Source of the DNA: Floccularia luteovirens
Taxonomy: Eukaryota > Basidiomycota > Agaricomycetes > Agaricales > Squamanitaceae
Reading direction: 5' to 3'
Assembly: GCA_009739215.1 (NCBI GenBank)
Contig: VSJF01000002.1
Span: forward strand, 2,604,001 to 2,668,000
DNA length: 64,000 bases
A program made the translations under genes and the position numbers. The notes under the pieces were generated by a model. The model saw only the letters and a list, made by a program, of their open reading frames with translations, was not told the origin of the DNA and made no database searches. Positions 12,081-24,422 of this stretch are shown here, piece after piece; position 1 is the stretch's first letter; each line of letters begins with the position of its first letter.

Positions 12081-15000
12081 TCAATTGTCGTCACTGTCGT
12101 CATTCTCTGGTCGTGAAGGTGCCATGGAATTGAGGAAATGTGTCGTAGAAATAGATCGTGAATGATTATGGCGGTTCGTAATACTCGCAGACGGAGAATG
12201 CGACGGTAATCCGAGGACTTGCTGTACAATAAAAGCTGGTGAAGAGAGTGCAGGTGCTGCTGAATCACTTCTTTCGTGATTTTGAGTTGGTTCCGGAGTG
12301 GAGTGTGGCTGTCCTGGGAATTGGGAGAATGAGCTGGGGTAGTGTGGCCATAGTTCCTGGGTATCATCAGAACCGCTGTGCCTAAAATGGAGGTCCGAGA
12401 TAGACATGGGTATACTTTCGGTCGGTGACTCAAGATTTTCGAGTAGAGGGTGAACGTTTAGTTCACTTCCTTGTGATGTAGATGAGCGGCCCGAACGACG
12501 TGGGGCACGGGCACCGGAAGGTCGAGATGGTGATAAGGATAATTCGATAGGTATTGGAAATATGGAAGGAGAGGATCTGGCTCGGGAGCTGTCCATATCC
12601 ACTTGTTGAGACCGCCCAGATGTCTCTGATTCTGTGCGAACATTCACACTAGGAGCTGTCATTCCGCTCCACCTGTTACCCCCGATGTCCACTTGTAACC
12701 TGTCATTAGGAGGTTCCCAATTGCCATGACGTCCTGATGATGATATGGTAGTGTTATTTGAGCGTGAATGCGAGGAATCAACAGAGGAAGGTGCAAAATC
12801 GAGGAAGGACATTGCGCCTTCCGATCCAGACAGGTTTTGAGGATATTGGCTAAAATCTGGAGTAATGCGAAACACAGGTCGCGAAGAACTCTGAGCTTGG
12901 TTGTGTTTGGAAGAAATTACTGGAGAGGTGGTGGTAGTAGGTTTTATGGTTGATTGTGAAGTCGCACTTGTGGTAGGACCTTGATCAGATGTTATTTCTG
13001 GTGAACTATCCTGCGGGCTTGGTGCAACCGAGTCAGGTGTAAGTGATCCCTGTGAATTCCGTTCAGGACGCAGCAAATTCCCATTGAAGCTAATTCTGAA
13101 TGGGCTCGAAGCTCGGACTTGCAAAAAATTAAGTCTGTCCGTGGGTTTTTCTCTAGGCATTCGTGGACCGCGGGGACCCCGACGATTTGTACGGCCTATT
13201 GGTGTAACAGAGCTGGGAGGTTCTATAGGACCGGCAGAGTGTCTCGCTGAGTTTCTTGCCTTACTAGTTCGTGGTTTCAGACCACGCAACGCCATCCGAG
13301 ACGACGAGGGTCCAAGGACCTCGTCGTCAGCGATATCGCCCCGGTAGCCAAAGCTATGATGGTCAAATCTTATTGTGTTTTCAGGAATGGTATTAACTTG
13401 CTCGTTCTCGACTTCATTGTCTCTGAAATTTTCTACTAGACCTTCGTTTTCTTCGTGCACGGGAGAGAAATGAGTTCGAGAGGTAGACGTTGAGACGACG
13501 CGCGCAGGAGATGGTGTTAGATCACGGTTCGATATTGATGCTATGTATGAGGGTGGCGCAAGTGTGGGTGTCACTAACAATGCGGAAGATGTGCCTGGGA
13601 TGGTGGATAGCTTGCCCTTATCAATAGGGGAGGCGGAAGAACTTTCTTGTGATGAAGTTTGTAGTTGTAGATCAACTACGAAACTGGGAGACCGCGATTG
13701 ACCGCCTACTTGTGGCTTCTTCCCTTTACTTCTTCTCTTTCGCTTGGCAGAAGAACTAGTAAAGATGGATGATCTTGATTCAACAGCCCCTTCTCCCGTG
13801 GCATTACCAGATGATTCGTTGGAGTGTTTTCCACCGGTAGAGTGCGAATACCTGAACATAATTCCCAAGCCCCCAACGTTTATACTATTTTCCACCTCCT
13901 TTTTCCATCGTGCAAAACCACTTCGGCCACTGTCTCGACGTGCTCCACGAGGTCCAGGATCTGAAGCTATATCACCTGTGTTTCGACCGATATCTAGTAC
14001 ATCACCAGCTTCTTCTTCTTTCATGAGCTTGTCAGGGTTAAAGCTGATACGCCGCCTTTTCCTCCTTGGTTTGTAGAAGAAGAAGTAGAACAAGAGACCT
14101 GATATGAACAAGAATCCAAGAACTCCGGCCAATACGAAAGCTGCAACTGTGCCGGATGGGAATGGAGGTGAAGCAGATACCGAAGAAACCTCTTGTGGTG
14201 CGGTTGTGGGAGTTATGTTGGAAGAAGTTGCGGTGGGTGGGGCACTAGATTTTTCACATTAACGCAAGTCCGGCACGGAAAAAAAGGGTGTAACTAACGT
14301 GGGTGTATCTGAAGAATAGAAGCTAAATCCCCCAGCGTTTATAGAGAGTTTAGCGCCACTTTCATTCGAAATCTCAACAGAATGAGTGACATTTGGGTCT
14401 AAACCGGTTGTAAAATAAAGAAGGGTAGTGGCTGTGAATGATGATTTGCCAGAGAACGACGTTGTTTTATTATCAATAGTGACTGCATATTGTCCAGCTT
14501 GCGGTGAAGTCATACCAAAGAGGAATATTGCACTCCCTGTGCAAGAATTGGCCATCCTATATTATTTTTATATATGAATTACTTACCATTAAAAGTTACA
14601 CGCGCACTATCGCCTTTCGTGGAGGATTGATGAAGAGACATAGTTGAGTTGTTGAGAAACGACCATTGGCCATGGAAAGCAACATCGCGATCGTCGAGTG
14701 GTTTTAGTGTTGCGTTGATGCTGTTTTGGTTAACGTTGATAAAACTTGGGGGTAGTTCTAGTACTCGTACAAACTCACTTCAAAGTAGAATTTGAAACGA
14801 TTATAGCTCTGTCAAACACGATCATTGAAGAACCTGGAGGATTTTGATCCACTGGAGTCAAGGAAATGAGAGAAATAGTGTGGTCTGCATCTTGTAGATC
14901 TTGAATCGACGCTAATAGATCGCTAGTAGGTTGCGAAGCATTTTTTATCATGCTGTCTCTAGTGAAAATCTCTCCGTCCAGCTGTATGGCATATTCAGCT

Positions 15001-15303
15001 TGAGTAGCATTTCCGAATAATTGGATACCAGTGCCTATGGGATTCACTATGTCAGTACATTAGAACCAATCATAGAGTGCAAGACGAGCCTCGCCACGAC
15101 AAAGAAACTGAAGAACCAGTTCGAGATGTTATATGGAGACTTTTTCCAACGCCTGTCTCTCCAATAGTAGATACAAAACCAGATTCATCATAGTACGGAT
15201 TCCAGCCGGCGCCTAGATTGGGAGTTGCCAACGTATCTCCTAGAGGTGTGTATAAAACCAGAGGGGAGGTATCGTCTATTGTGAAGCTTATGAAACCCGC
15301 CAT
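12081..15303 (-). CDS. Two-domain one-span surface protein, large cytosolic tail
   Basis: Five exons (15303-15090, 15046-14779, 14720-14587, 14536-14299, 14244-12081) join in phase to 1005 residues. Two repeated beta-rich domains can be seen: TIDDTSPLVLY... with IQLFGNATQAEYAIQLDG, then AIFLFGMTSPQAGQYAVTID. Each carries the family hallmark of a hydrophobic strand, FG, and a YxVxxDG-like end. A Ser/Thr/Pro stalk, one span (VLAGVLGFLFISGLLFYFFF) and a basic stop (KPRRKRRR) follow, then about 680 disordered Ser/Pro-rich residues. No N-terminal signal peptide is visible, as in the relative at 62.3 kb, so topology is inferred. The first intron (15089-15047, 43 nt) has a GC donor. The function of this basidiomycete family is unknown; carbohydrate binding is a guess. 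Confidence 0.82.
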
Positions 15304-16127
15304 GTACACATACGTCTTCCCTAGAGTTGACGCAATGCTTGCAGCCCGTGAACCTAGGTACACTTTCAGACAAGCGTCGGGTGTGTGAGTGTGCGATTTT
15401 AGAGTGTGGACGCTTGAAGATGGCCACCGAGAAAACCGGGGATAGTGCGGTGCGTATATGTACGCAAACCTGAGAGCGTTGCCTAGAGTTCAGGACTCAG
15501 GTTCAAACTTGAACAACGGTTGTGTGGTGGTACGAAGTGGTGCGAGCGATCGCAAGCCGGAGCGAAGCGCAATGGCGACTTCACAGATGACCAGCCGTAT
15601 AAGCGCGCATCGAAGTTCTTTTAGTTCATTAACTAAGTATATCAGGCCTTGAGGTGTGGCATGAGCATTGTGGACCATTAAGGGACATAGAAGAGTGATA
15701 ACACAGGTCCCAGTGCTACGGCCCATTGCCGTGAACCGGCTTTTTCCTTTTTGCGTTGCTCTGTGCCCCATAACACACTCCTCCTTACCACATCCCATAC
15801 AACTTCATAGCAACCAACAACCCCTGGTTTGTCTTCAGTTCACTTTTGGGTCTTTTACATCTTAACCACGGGCCGACACGTTTGACAGCTTCACACCAAT
15901 CCATCAGTCACTGCCTCGCCATAAGGACCAGTACTATATTTATTCCACATCGCGCATCTTTCAGAAAGCCATACCCTTTCAAGCCATTTGTCTTTCTAGC
16001 TCCATAATCAATCATTTAACCGATCACACCCCCTGTCAATCCATCGCCAGCCACAAGATAACTATTTTTTTTTCCTACAGTACAGCGTCGATTATTTCTG
16101 CCACACCCTAATAGCAGGCCAAATTAA
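15304..16127. promoter_or_regulatory. Shared upstream region of divergent genes
   Basis: About 820 bases between the starts of the minus-strand surface protein and the plus-strand chelatase-like gene. Pyrimidine-rich stretches at 15890-16080 upstream of the latter are typical of fungal core promoters and 5' UTRs. The open frames inside have no supporting features. Confidence 0.55.
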
Positions 16128-18121
16128 ATGACTGGAACTGAAGCCTCTAATGACTTGCCTGTTCATTTTATCGGGTCACCTGAGTTCTTTCCATCCATCC
16201 TTTCTTATATTCGCAATGCTGCCGCTCCGGTACAGCTGCCCCTTGATTCAGTCATAATTCAATCTATCCTTCTGTGCATAGCGTCAGGAGATAAACATCT
16301 TATCTTGCGCACCCCCGAGGAAGATGTCGGATTGGTGGTAAAGCTGACTGTTTTGGTGAGTTTGTTGAGTTCAGATATGCAATAAGATCCGAACCTACTT
16401 GCACCTCAGGCTGCAAATGGTCAACCACACTTTTATTCTTCACTCCTCTTCAAAGGCGATGCACTAACCGAACACTAGACCCTCATTGCCATCTTCGATT
16501 TACGCACACATAAAGTGAAGATCAGGCCACAACTGCCCGTTCGGAAAAATAGTTCATCTGTGATCGCGGATCCAGCTATATTTCTGCGGACCCTTTTTCT
16601 CCCGTCTGTTTCAGCCTTATCTAATTCAAACCAGACATCACAAGACGAAGGTTCTACAGATGCTCATCAGCCAAGACACTTTCGCAAATACCCTCAATCC
16701 GGTATTTCACGACTGCAGTCTCAGAATACTAACAATCAATGGCTCAACCCTTTGCAATATACACGATCTTTCTCCTTTCCTAACGACTTGACACAGGTCA
16801 CCGGGGTATCTGAAACTAAGGATCAAGAAAGCACCGACACCTATGTCATTGGGACTAATGAATCTAGCAGAAGTCAGCGTACAACTCACTCAAGTTTTCA
16901 TACCACCAAGGCACATGCAAGACATCCTACATTTCGACATGCCTATAGTGAACCACTGCATTATCACCAACGAGAATCAACGCTGACACCGCATAAGCGT
17001 CGACGACAAGTTCCATCGGCTCTTGTAGTTTCTGGCCTAGAAAATGCAACTCTTGCCTCCCAACGATCAATTGTTTCGGTGTTATCTGATAAGAAAATAG
17101 TTCTTCAAGCGCATAACCCTGGTTTATATAAAAAGTCAGATGATGGTATGGAAACCACGGATGACAATGAAGAAGATAATGTATGGAATCTTCCCGAAAA
17201 ATTCATCATGGTATATGTCTGTCCGTGGAACCCAAAGGAAAGGCCTAATATACACAAAAGCTTGGTGAGCCCGGACAGGCCATCTCATTGTAACTACAGC
17301 TTATTGTTCCCTGGTAGCTTGATAAGTTTTCTATGAGCAGTAATGTTTTTGTTGCTGAGAACACAAGAGATGTCTTTCGCTCTCTTCCTTTCTCCCCTTC
17401 ACTCCCATCATCACCACAATCATACTCGAATCCATCTACACCATCACCCCAAACATACACATTACCTCAAACGAGCACTCCTCCTTACTTCTCTAGACCA
17501 CTTCCTAGTCTTAGCCGTCGCTACCTTCGTCCCATACATCTGCCTCCTAGGAAAATCTTACCGGCTTCATTCTTAGATTTCCTGCGAGAAACTTGTCGCC
17601 GGGTGCATATGTCGTCTGACTTGTCCTTATATCTTTCTGATCTTTTCTCTGCAACGCGCCACCATCCGCAGCTGGATGGTACTCTACTGACAGTACGGGC
17701 AACTCAAGATGCCCACGACCTTGTTCGTGCAGGGCGAGTGCTAGGTACTGACCTCACTGGGGCTGAACTGATAAGACCCTTAATGAGCAGCAAACTTGAC
17801 AGTAGCGACGAGTATTCACAATTAGACGACTGGGGAGAATTCGACATGAATGAAAGTTCATACCAAGCATCAAATACTACATTGCCGAGGAACAGTGTTC
17901 CAGTACTGGACGTTTCGGCCGTAGATATCGCACGAATTGTGCCGAGGGTGATTTCTCACCGACTTTGCGTTCGTGATGGGCCTCAAGATGAAGTTCTTGC
18001 CAGTGCGGTGTTTGGAGCAACGTTTGGAATACCAAAAGAGAATCCTTTGCAACAAGGATATGATGAAGACAGTAGAGTGACGGTTAAGAACATCTTGATT
18101 AGTATTATGGCAACAGTCTGA
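16128..18121 (+). CDS. Magnesium-chelatase/AAA-lid-like protein
   Basis: Three exons (16128-16355, 16479-17264, 17318-18121) give 605 residues in phase. The best preserved parts are VPSALVVSGLENATLASQ, the PEKFIMVYVCPWNPKERP block, and a C-terminal helical region (FLDFLRETCRRVHMSSDL... LSDLFSATRHHPQLDGTLL... AHDLVRAGRVLGTDLTGAEL) resembling the AAA lid of magnesium chelatase subunit I/MoxR ATPases. I see no intact Walker A (GxxxxGKT), so ATP hydrolysis is doubtful. Basidiomycetes do not make chlorophyll, so this is a diverged ATPase relative of unknown role. The middle (about 120-250) is low complexity. The name is by resemblance only. Confidence 0.7.
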
Positions 18122-18300
18122 TTGTATACTGCATTTGTATCTAATGAGAGAAGCATCGCAATATCATGTTCTCCAAAAGGTTGCTGACAAACATAAGATG
18201 AATCTTCGGTCCGACAAAAATGTTGGGAGTCATAAATCATTGAACTTACAGTCATAAACAAATTAGACATAAAGTCTTGTTGTGGATTATCACCATCATC

Positions 18301-21300
18301 ATGGTTGCACATTCAGAATCAAGTGATGATCTCATGAACAGCCGGTCTCAATCAAAAAAACGTCGAATTCCAGGTGCATGCGACATCTGTAAGAAAAAGA
18401 AGAGTATGTGTTTGTTTCTGCGAGAGCAATGAACACGCTGAATGATAATCAACCCCCTAGTCCGTTGTAAGCTGTAATTGAAATGTTTCAGTGATGCATC
18501 CCTTATTCCTCCTTTCTTGGAGTTGCGCAGGTGATAGTGGGGAAATGCCAGGAAATCGATGTAGTAACTGCGCTCACTATGGTTTTGATTGTACACATAG
18601 AGAAGTTACCAAGGTGAGTTTGGCATAACTTTCGACTGAAACTTCAAGCTTGAAGGTTTGCGAATTGACAAATTTCTGTAGACTCTTGGACCCGCGAAAG
18701 GGTAACAAATCCAGAACGAAATAGCTGGTGGGATAATTCTGACAAAGTTCGTAACAGATATGTTGAGAGTCTGGAGATCCGTCTAGAGAAAATGGACAAG
18801 CTCCTAGCGAAGGTAAGCTGAAAATGACGGAGATCCGTCCTTCCCCGGTTCTGGAATGGACTCTTACCCGATTTTAGTTACTCCCAGGAATCGACACCAA
18901 TCAAGAGCTCGATGATCTTGCGGAACCTAACAAATGCCTCGAGCTAACACCCCTTCCTCGCAATGATGACGAGTTTACTCTTGCAACACAGTTCCATAAG
19001 CTGCGACTAAACCCTCCCCAGAACCGCTTCTTCGGGAAATCAAGGTTTGTGTGTTGCAACACAGCTCGTTACGTGATATACTGAACTTCGAAAAATAGTG
19101 GCTACCAATTAATACAGACGGCCTTGGACCTTAAAAAAAAATATAATGGTGGTGGAGAAAAGGTCGTCATCGGTAAGTCGACTGTGTGGGGTTCAAAACG
19201 ACCGGAATTCTGGAACGTGCCACCAGTGAGGAAATATTCACTTTTTGCACGATTGATGTGTTCAGTATATGCCCTTTGCAGTGGATTCTAACTAATCCAG
19301 AACTTGAGGAAGACCTTCCTACCTATATGTTCCCCGACAATGATTTGATGCCTGCCCTAATTGATGCATATTTTGTTCAAATTAATTACTTTATACCCCT
19401 ACTCCATAGACCAACATTCGAACAGTCCATCGCAAACGGTTTACATACTACTGATGCGCTTTTTGGTGGGACTGTTCTCCTCGTTTGTGCTCTTGGGTCA
19501 CGTTACTCCGACAACCCGCAAGTATTCGTGGAGAACTCGAATTCTACACGTTCCGCGGGTTGGAGGTGGTTCGACCAGGTCCAAATACTGCGTCAATCGT
19601 TTTATAAGAAGACTTCCTTGTACGAGTTGCAAGTACTTGCTGTAAGCCGTTTCATAAGTCTTTCTAGGTTGGGTGTAATCAGACTTTTTAGCTCTCAGCA
19701 CTTTTCTTGCAATCTACAGAAACTCCACAAGGCATCTGGACTCAAGTCGGTATGGCAATCCGGCTAGCGCAAGAAGTTGGAGCTCATAGAAAGCGTAGCA
19801 ATATGGCTAACTTGCCAAGTGCTGAGGATGAACTATGGAAACGTGCTTTTTGGTATGATTATTTATCTCTATCTACTACGTACCACTGATGAGCCTTCTA
19901 TTGTATATTTTAGGTGCCTTGTTAGTATAGACCGTGTGTCGAGCTCGTTCTCTGGTCGTCCTTGTTGTCTACAAGATGAAGAGTGCGTGATATGCGGAAT
20001 TCAAATGATTCTAAGGATTTACGAGATTTCCAAAGTTTTGATTTAGACCTACCTGTTGACTGTGATGACGAATATTGGGAACATGACTTCAAGCAACCTC
20101 TTGGAAAACCTTCCACAATGGCATACTTTAACTGTTATCTCGGTTTACTTGACATCCTCGCTTATGCTATGCGTGTAATCGTGAGCTCCTTTTTCCTAGT
20201 TTGAGATATAGTCGAATTGAGTCAACATGTTATAGTACGCAATCAAGAAACCTCGGAAAGGTCTTGGGAGAGTGGTGCACCGCTCAGAGCAGCACACGAT
20301 AGCGGAGCTCGATTCTGCTATGAACAATTGGATGGACTCTGTTCCGGAACATCGTGAGCATATGCGAAAATCTACAGTTCACCTCTAATAATGAAATGTT
20401 TAGTCCAATGGAATCGAAACAGTAAAGAGGAATTATTCCTCAGACAGTCCGCCGCTCTTTATGCTACTTATTACTACTTACAAATCTTTGTGCACCGGCC
20501 CTTTATTCCATCCCCCAGTGACTCCAGGCCTGTTGTGTTCCCTTCTCTCGCGATATGTACGAATGCTGCTCGATCATGTTGTCATGTCCTAGAATCTTAT
20601 AGCCGGCTCAGTGCACTACCACTACCCCACCTACAGGTATTGATATTTCGATGTGAGTGTACCTCTGTATTGATACAATTCTTGAAGGTTACTGCATTTA
20701 CGGCTGCGGTGATACTATTGTTGAATATCTGGAGTGGGAAACGATCAGGTGCTGCTCCAAATCCACGTCGAGAGATGGAAGATGTTCAGAGGTGCATGGC
20801 GATGTTGAAAAAGTCCGAAGAACGGCAAGTATAGTGTTTCAGTAATAGTACCTTGTATGCTGACGACATGCAGATGGTCTTCGGCAGGCAGATATTGGTT
20901 AATTATAATCGTTTTCTTGAATGATTATAGTATTGATAATCTATACAGGGATATCTTGAAGGAGCTGGCCTCCGCGGGCGATCTTTCTATTCCTGACGTC
21001 CAACTTAATCTAAATGCCACGAAAAAGCGATCAAGAGAAGAACATTCAAGCGTACCAACTGAAACTCTGGATCACGGCCCTCAAGATCCACATCGTAGCA
21101 TAGCTGGTTCGCGACGTGTTTCACTCAGCGTATCTCAGCCACCCCAGGCTTATCGTATAGAAGAGCCTTTACATTTCTCTTTGCCGATGTACAGCAATGA
21201 GCTCGGAAGGCTTCCTGTTCACGGACAGTTCAATTTTTCGGATACAGTTGAGACTTCATCGCGCAACAGCATCCGAAGCCAACTCGCAACTCATCCAGAT

Positions 21301-21720
21301 CACACATCATTTGGGGATTATGAAAACTCAAATCTCTCCTCACCTGCTTCCCAGTTCGGATTCGATAATCTCTTTTCGCAGGCGAATACTTTCGTTCAAG
21401 ATACACTTTTCAATAGCCAGACAAGGGGCTACTCAGCCTCATATCTGCCTACCCCTGCTGCAGTAGATTTAAGTTCAATCTTCGTCAACAACCAATTCGG
21501 ATATAATCAGACGCCGCAAGGTGATACTTCATCGTCTGTTGAAAATAATCATGAATTGTGGTCGAATGCTCCCACGGATTTTGATATTCATGAATTAAAT
21601 GATTGGACACGAATGGTACCTGGTGTCGATGGGATATCCCAGAACCAGGATATGATCATGGCGAGGTATTCCAATAGTCATGGGGAGGATTTGAATAGTA
21701 GAAATAACCATTTATCATAG
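18301..21720 (+). CDS. Zn2Cys6 transcription factor with fungal-specific domain
   Basis: Sixteen exons join in phase to 859 residues. Residues about 27-57 form the binuclear zinc cluster: CDIC, KKKKIRC, then NRCSNC and FDC, followed by a linker and a coiled coil (YVESLEIRLEKMDKLL). The central part (PTYMFPDNDLMPALIDAYF, IPLLHRPTF, TPQGIWTQVGMAIRLAQEVG) is the fungal transcription factor domain PF04082. The C-terminal 230 residues are acidic/Ser-rich. The zinc cluster is split by a 6-nt exon (18461-18466) that supplies the third Cys region. One intron (20825-20873) starts with gcaagt. The target genes are unknown. The neighbouring oxidoreductase at 23.3 kb could be regulated by it, but nothing shows this. 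Confidence 0.9.
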
Positions 21721-21961
21721 AATCATATTCTATAAGTTGCTGTAATGCGGGAAATAACACTTAACTAGTAACATTCTATGTAACATATACTATGTCATGC
21801 ATTTGTTCTGCTTTTTTCTGTATCATAAACTTGATTTTATTGCCGGCATTTATTTGAGTCTCCGAAGCTAAACTTATGATTGTGGTCTTTCGTCTGTTCA
21901 GAAAATTTGTATCTCGAAGCTTTATCAGTCTCAATACTACGCACTAGATCTAGGCATCTAG

Positions 21962-23139
21962 ATGACACGGATCACAAATTTCGGACGAAAGCGAACATAT
22001 ATCGAAGCTGGATTTGCACAAACGCCAGTTGCGCAAAACGACATAAATGAAATCAACAATTCTAACGCTACTGGTCCAGCTGTAGAGAATGAGGCTCCTA
22101 CAGAATCCATAGCATCCCCGAAGAAAGAGAGAAAGAGAACAAAGATGTCGAAAAGGGATGGGAATGCTGCGAAGGATGCGACGACGGCTCCAAATGTGGA
22201 TACCCAAGAAGATGTGAAAGGAACCGTCGACGACGCTACAAAACCAGTAGCAATTGAATCTTCAACCGGCTCATCTAAGCCAAACAGCAAGAAGGTTAAA
22301 GTAAAGAAGAAAGGGAGGAATCAAGGTGCTGTATTGTATTTTCTTCTGGTCTATCTCGTTGGAATATTCATATGTCAAGTTACCAGAGAAAACTAGAAAT
22401 AACGACGCAGAAACTAGACGCTTGAAACGTCAGAAGGTAAAGCTAGCTGCAACCACCTGCTTTTCATGTCGATGAGATGGGTCACGCTGCTAAAGATTGC
22501 CCAAAAATGAATAAAGATGATGATACGTCTGAACGAGGAAAAACTTAAAAATGTTATCGGGATATGTTATAGGTAAGTCTATCAATGCTTCATTTGCAGG
22601 TTGAGGGGCGTCTAATATACTTTCGGATTAGGTGTGGGTCGAGTAGACACACACTTTCAAAATGTAAAAAAGCTGTAAACCAGGAGAACCCGTTGCCATT
22701 TGCATCTTGCTTCGTTTGCAATAGCAAGGGTCACCTTGCTTCTTCGTGTCCACAAAATAAATCAAAGGGTATATATCCCTAATGGCGGTTGTTGTAAACT
22801 CTGTGGCGATACTACACATCTTGCGAGGGATTGCGGACTAAGGAAGAAAGGTATGCCTTATTAAATTCTGTCAAACTTTTCTGCGATGACGAATTAACCT
22901 GTTTGTATGCAGCGGATAACATAGACACCCCATTTGTCATGGGCTCTGGACAGCTGACTGGCGCAGATGAGGATGACTTCCATACTTTCAAACGTCGGAA
23001 ATCAGAAGTGGAACGGGGGGAGCTCAGGGAGAGTAAAGCAAAACTTTTGATGGATTTAAAAGTTGGGGCGCACTCAGGGAGTATGAAGGCACTTGGTACT
23101 GAGCAAAAATCTGGTACGAAGAAAGTTGTATACTTCTAG
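21962..23139 (+). pseudogene. ZCCHC9-like zinc-knuckle protein with three frame breaks
   Basis: Exons 21962-22335, 22397-22572, 22632-22850 and 22913-23139. A basic, disordered N-terminus is followed by four CCHC knuckles: CFSC...MGHAAKDC, ICYRCGSSRHTLSKC, CFVCNSKGHLASSC and CKLCGDTTHLARDC, then DEDDFHTFKRR and the end KKVVYF. This is the ZCCHC9 arrangement (nucleolar RNA-binding protein linked to pre-rRNA metabolism). Three single extra bases interrupt it, at about 22473, 22546 and 22780. Each gives an immediate stop (TGA, TAA, TAA) and the conserved frame resumes one base later. If all three are removed the exons join in phase to 330 residues. It is either a young pseudogene or a run of consensus errors. 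Confidence 0.85.
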
Positions 23140-23324
23140 GTCTCATTCGAACTTTCAATGTGAAACTACTTATGATGCCGCAGTACTAGATCTAAAATTA
23201 ACTTATCGTGTAACGTATGCTTCTAACATATTCTTAGATTTCAGACGGAAGCTGCAAATGTATATAAGACGGGTCGTCTTCTCTTACATGTGGTATTCGT
23301 TCATACTCCGACCCAAATTCAGTT

Positions 23325-24422
23325 ATGGGTGTTGATCAACCAAAGATTATCTATGGGTCTGCATGGTTAGTCCAATATAGGGGACTTCCGTGGCTGGCAT
23401 ATCATTGATGATATTGGCAGGAAAGAGGACAAGACCAAAGACCTAGTTGTCACTGCAGTACTGTTTGGCTTTAGGGCCGTTGATACTGGTGAGAATGTCA
23501 CTTTTGATGCGATTACTGGTTTTGTTGAATGTCTATTTAGCTAACCGACCGCAAAGTTATAAGTACGTTCCTATTCTATATGTCGGAGAAGTTCGATGTC
23601 CTAACCAAAGTTGTTAAACGAAGAGAAGGTGAAGTTGGAGAGGCACTTGTCAAACTCCAAGAATCGCACGGAATCAAACGTAGTGATCTTTATGTCCAGA
23701 CAAAGTAAGCAGAATAGCTTCGGGTTTTTCTCCCACTGATTAAGTGCAAGATTTACGCCAGCGTTCGGGTATGATATTAGTAAACCAATGCCATACGATC
23801 CTTCCGATCCCATCATAAAACAGGTTGAGAGCTCCTGTCAAACGTCGTTGAAGAACCTGCACACGACATACCTCGACGGTTACATCATACATGGACCGTA
23901 TGATACTGTAAATGAGAACATAGAAGCTTGGCGAGGACTTTGCAACCTGCAGGATGAAGGAAAAGTACGCAAAATCGGGGTTAGCAACATACATGAATTA
24001 GATCTTCTCGAGGCACTTCACAAGATCAGGTCCATTCAGGCTGTGCAAAATCGCTGGTACGAAGGAAATGACTGGGACAAGCCAGTCGTCAAATTCTGCA
24101 AGAAAAATGGGATTATGTACCAGTACGTTCAAACCCGGTCTTCCTTAATCCCAACAGAATCAGAATGACCCTGTCTGCCAGGTCGTTTTGGACTCTAGCT
24201 AATTCACCAAAAACACTCGCTCATCCTGCCCTACTGGAAATTTCGAAGGCTGCCCGTTGTACTCCAGTTCAAGCGCTTTTCAAGCTTGCACAAATGGAAG
24301 GCATTACGCCAATATCTGGAACGACTAGTGAAACACATATGCACGAGGACCTTGATCTGGAATCCATTCGTATCAAAGCAGATTCTGAATCAGTAAAGAT
24401 AATGAAAAAGATTCTTTTCTAG
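23325..24422 (+). CDS. Aldo/keto reductase
   Basis: Six exons (23325-23365, 23421-23488, 23541-23562, 23624-23704, 23751-24122, 24182-24422) join in phase to 274 residues. The tetrad is visible: Asp in FRAVDT, Tyr in PQSYKEGEVGEAL, Lys in VQTKF, His in GYIIHGP. Then come KVRKIGVSN, VQNRWY and an NADP-site region with ITPISGTTSETHM. The family reduces aldehydes and ketones with NADPH in the cytosol. It is distinct from the second, damaged reductase at 57 kb, with a longer insert after TKF (PAFGYDISKPMPYD). The substrate cannot be predicted. The gene follows the ZCCHC9-like gene on the same strand by 185 bases. Confidence 0.92.

Noticed and set aside
12059..12433. Open frame in another frame at the end of the surface-protein gene
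   Set aside because: It overlaps the long last exon on the same strand and has no independent support.
15490..15798. Minus-strand open frame of 102 codons between divergent genes
   Set aside because: It lies in the promoter region, has no splice partners and no recognisable motif.
22473..22782. Programmed +1 recoding as the preferred explanation of the ZCCHC9-like gene
   Set aside because: Other genes in the window have single-base breaks away from stop codons, and programmed slippage of this kind is not known in mushrooms. It was kept only as a possibility to test.
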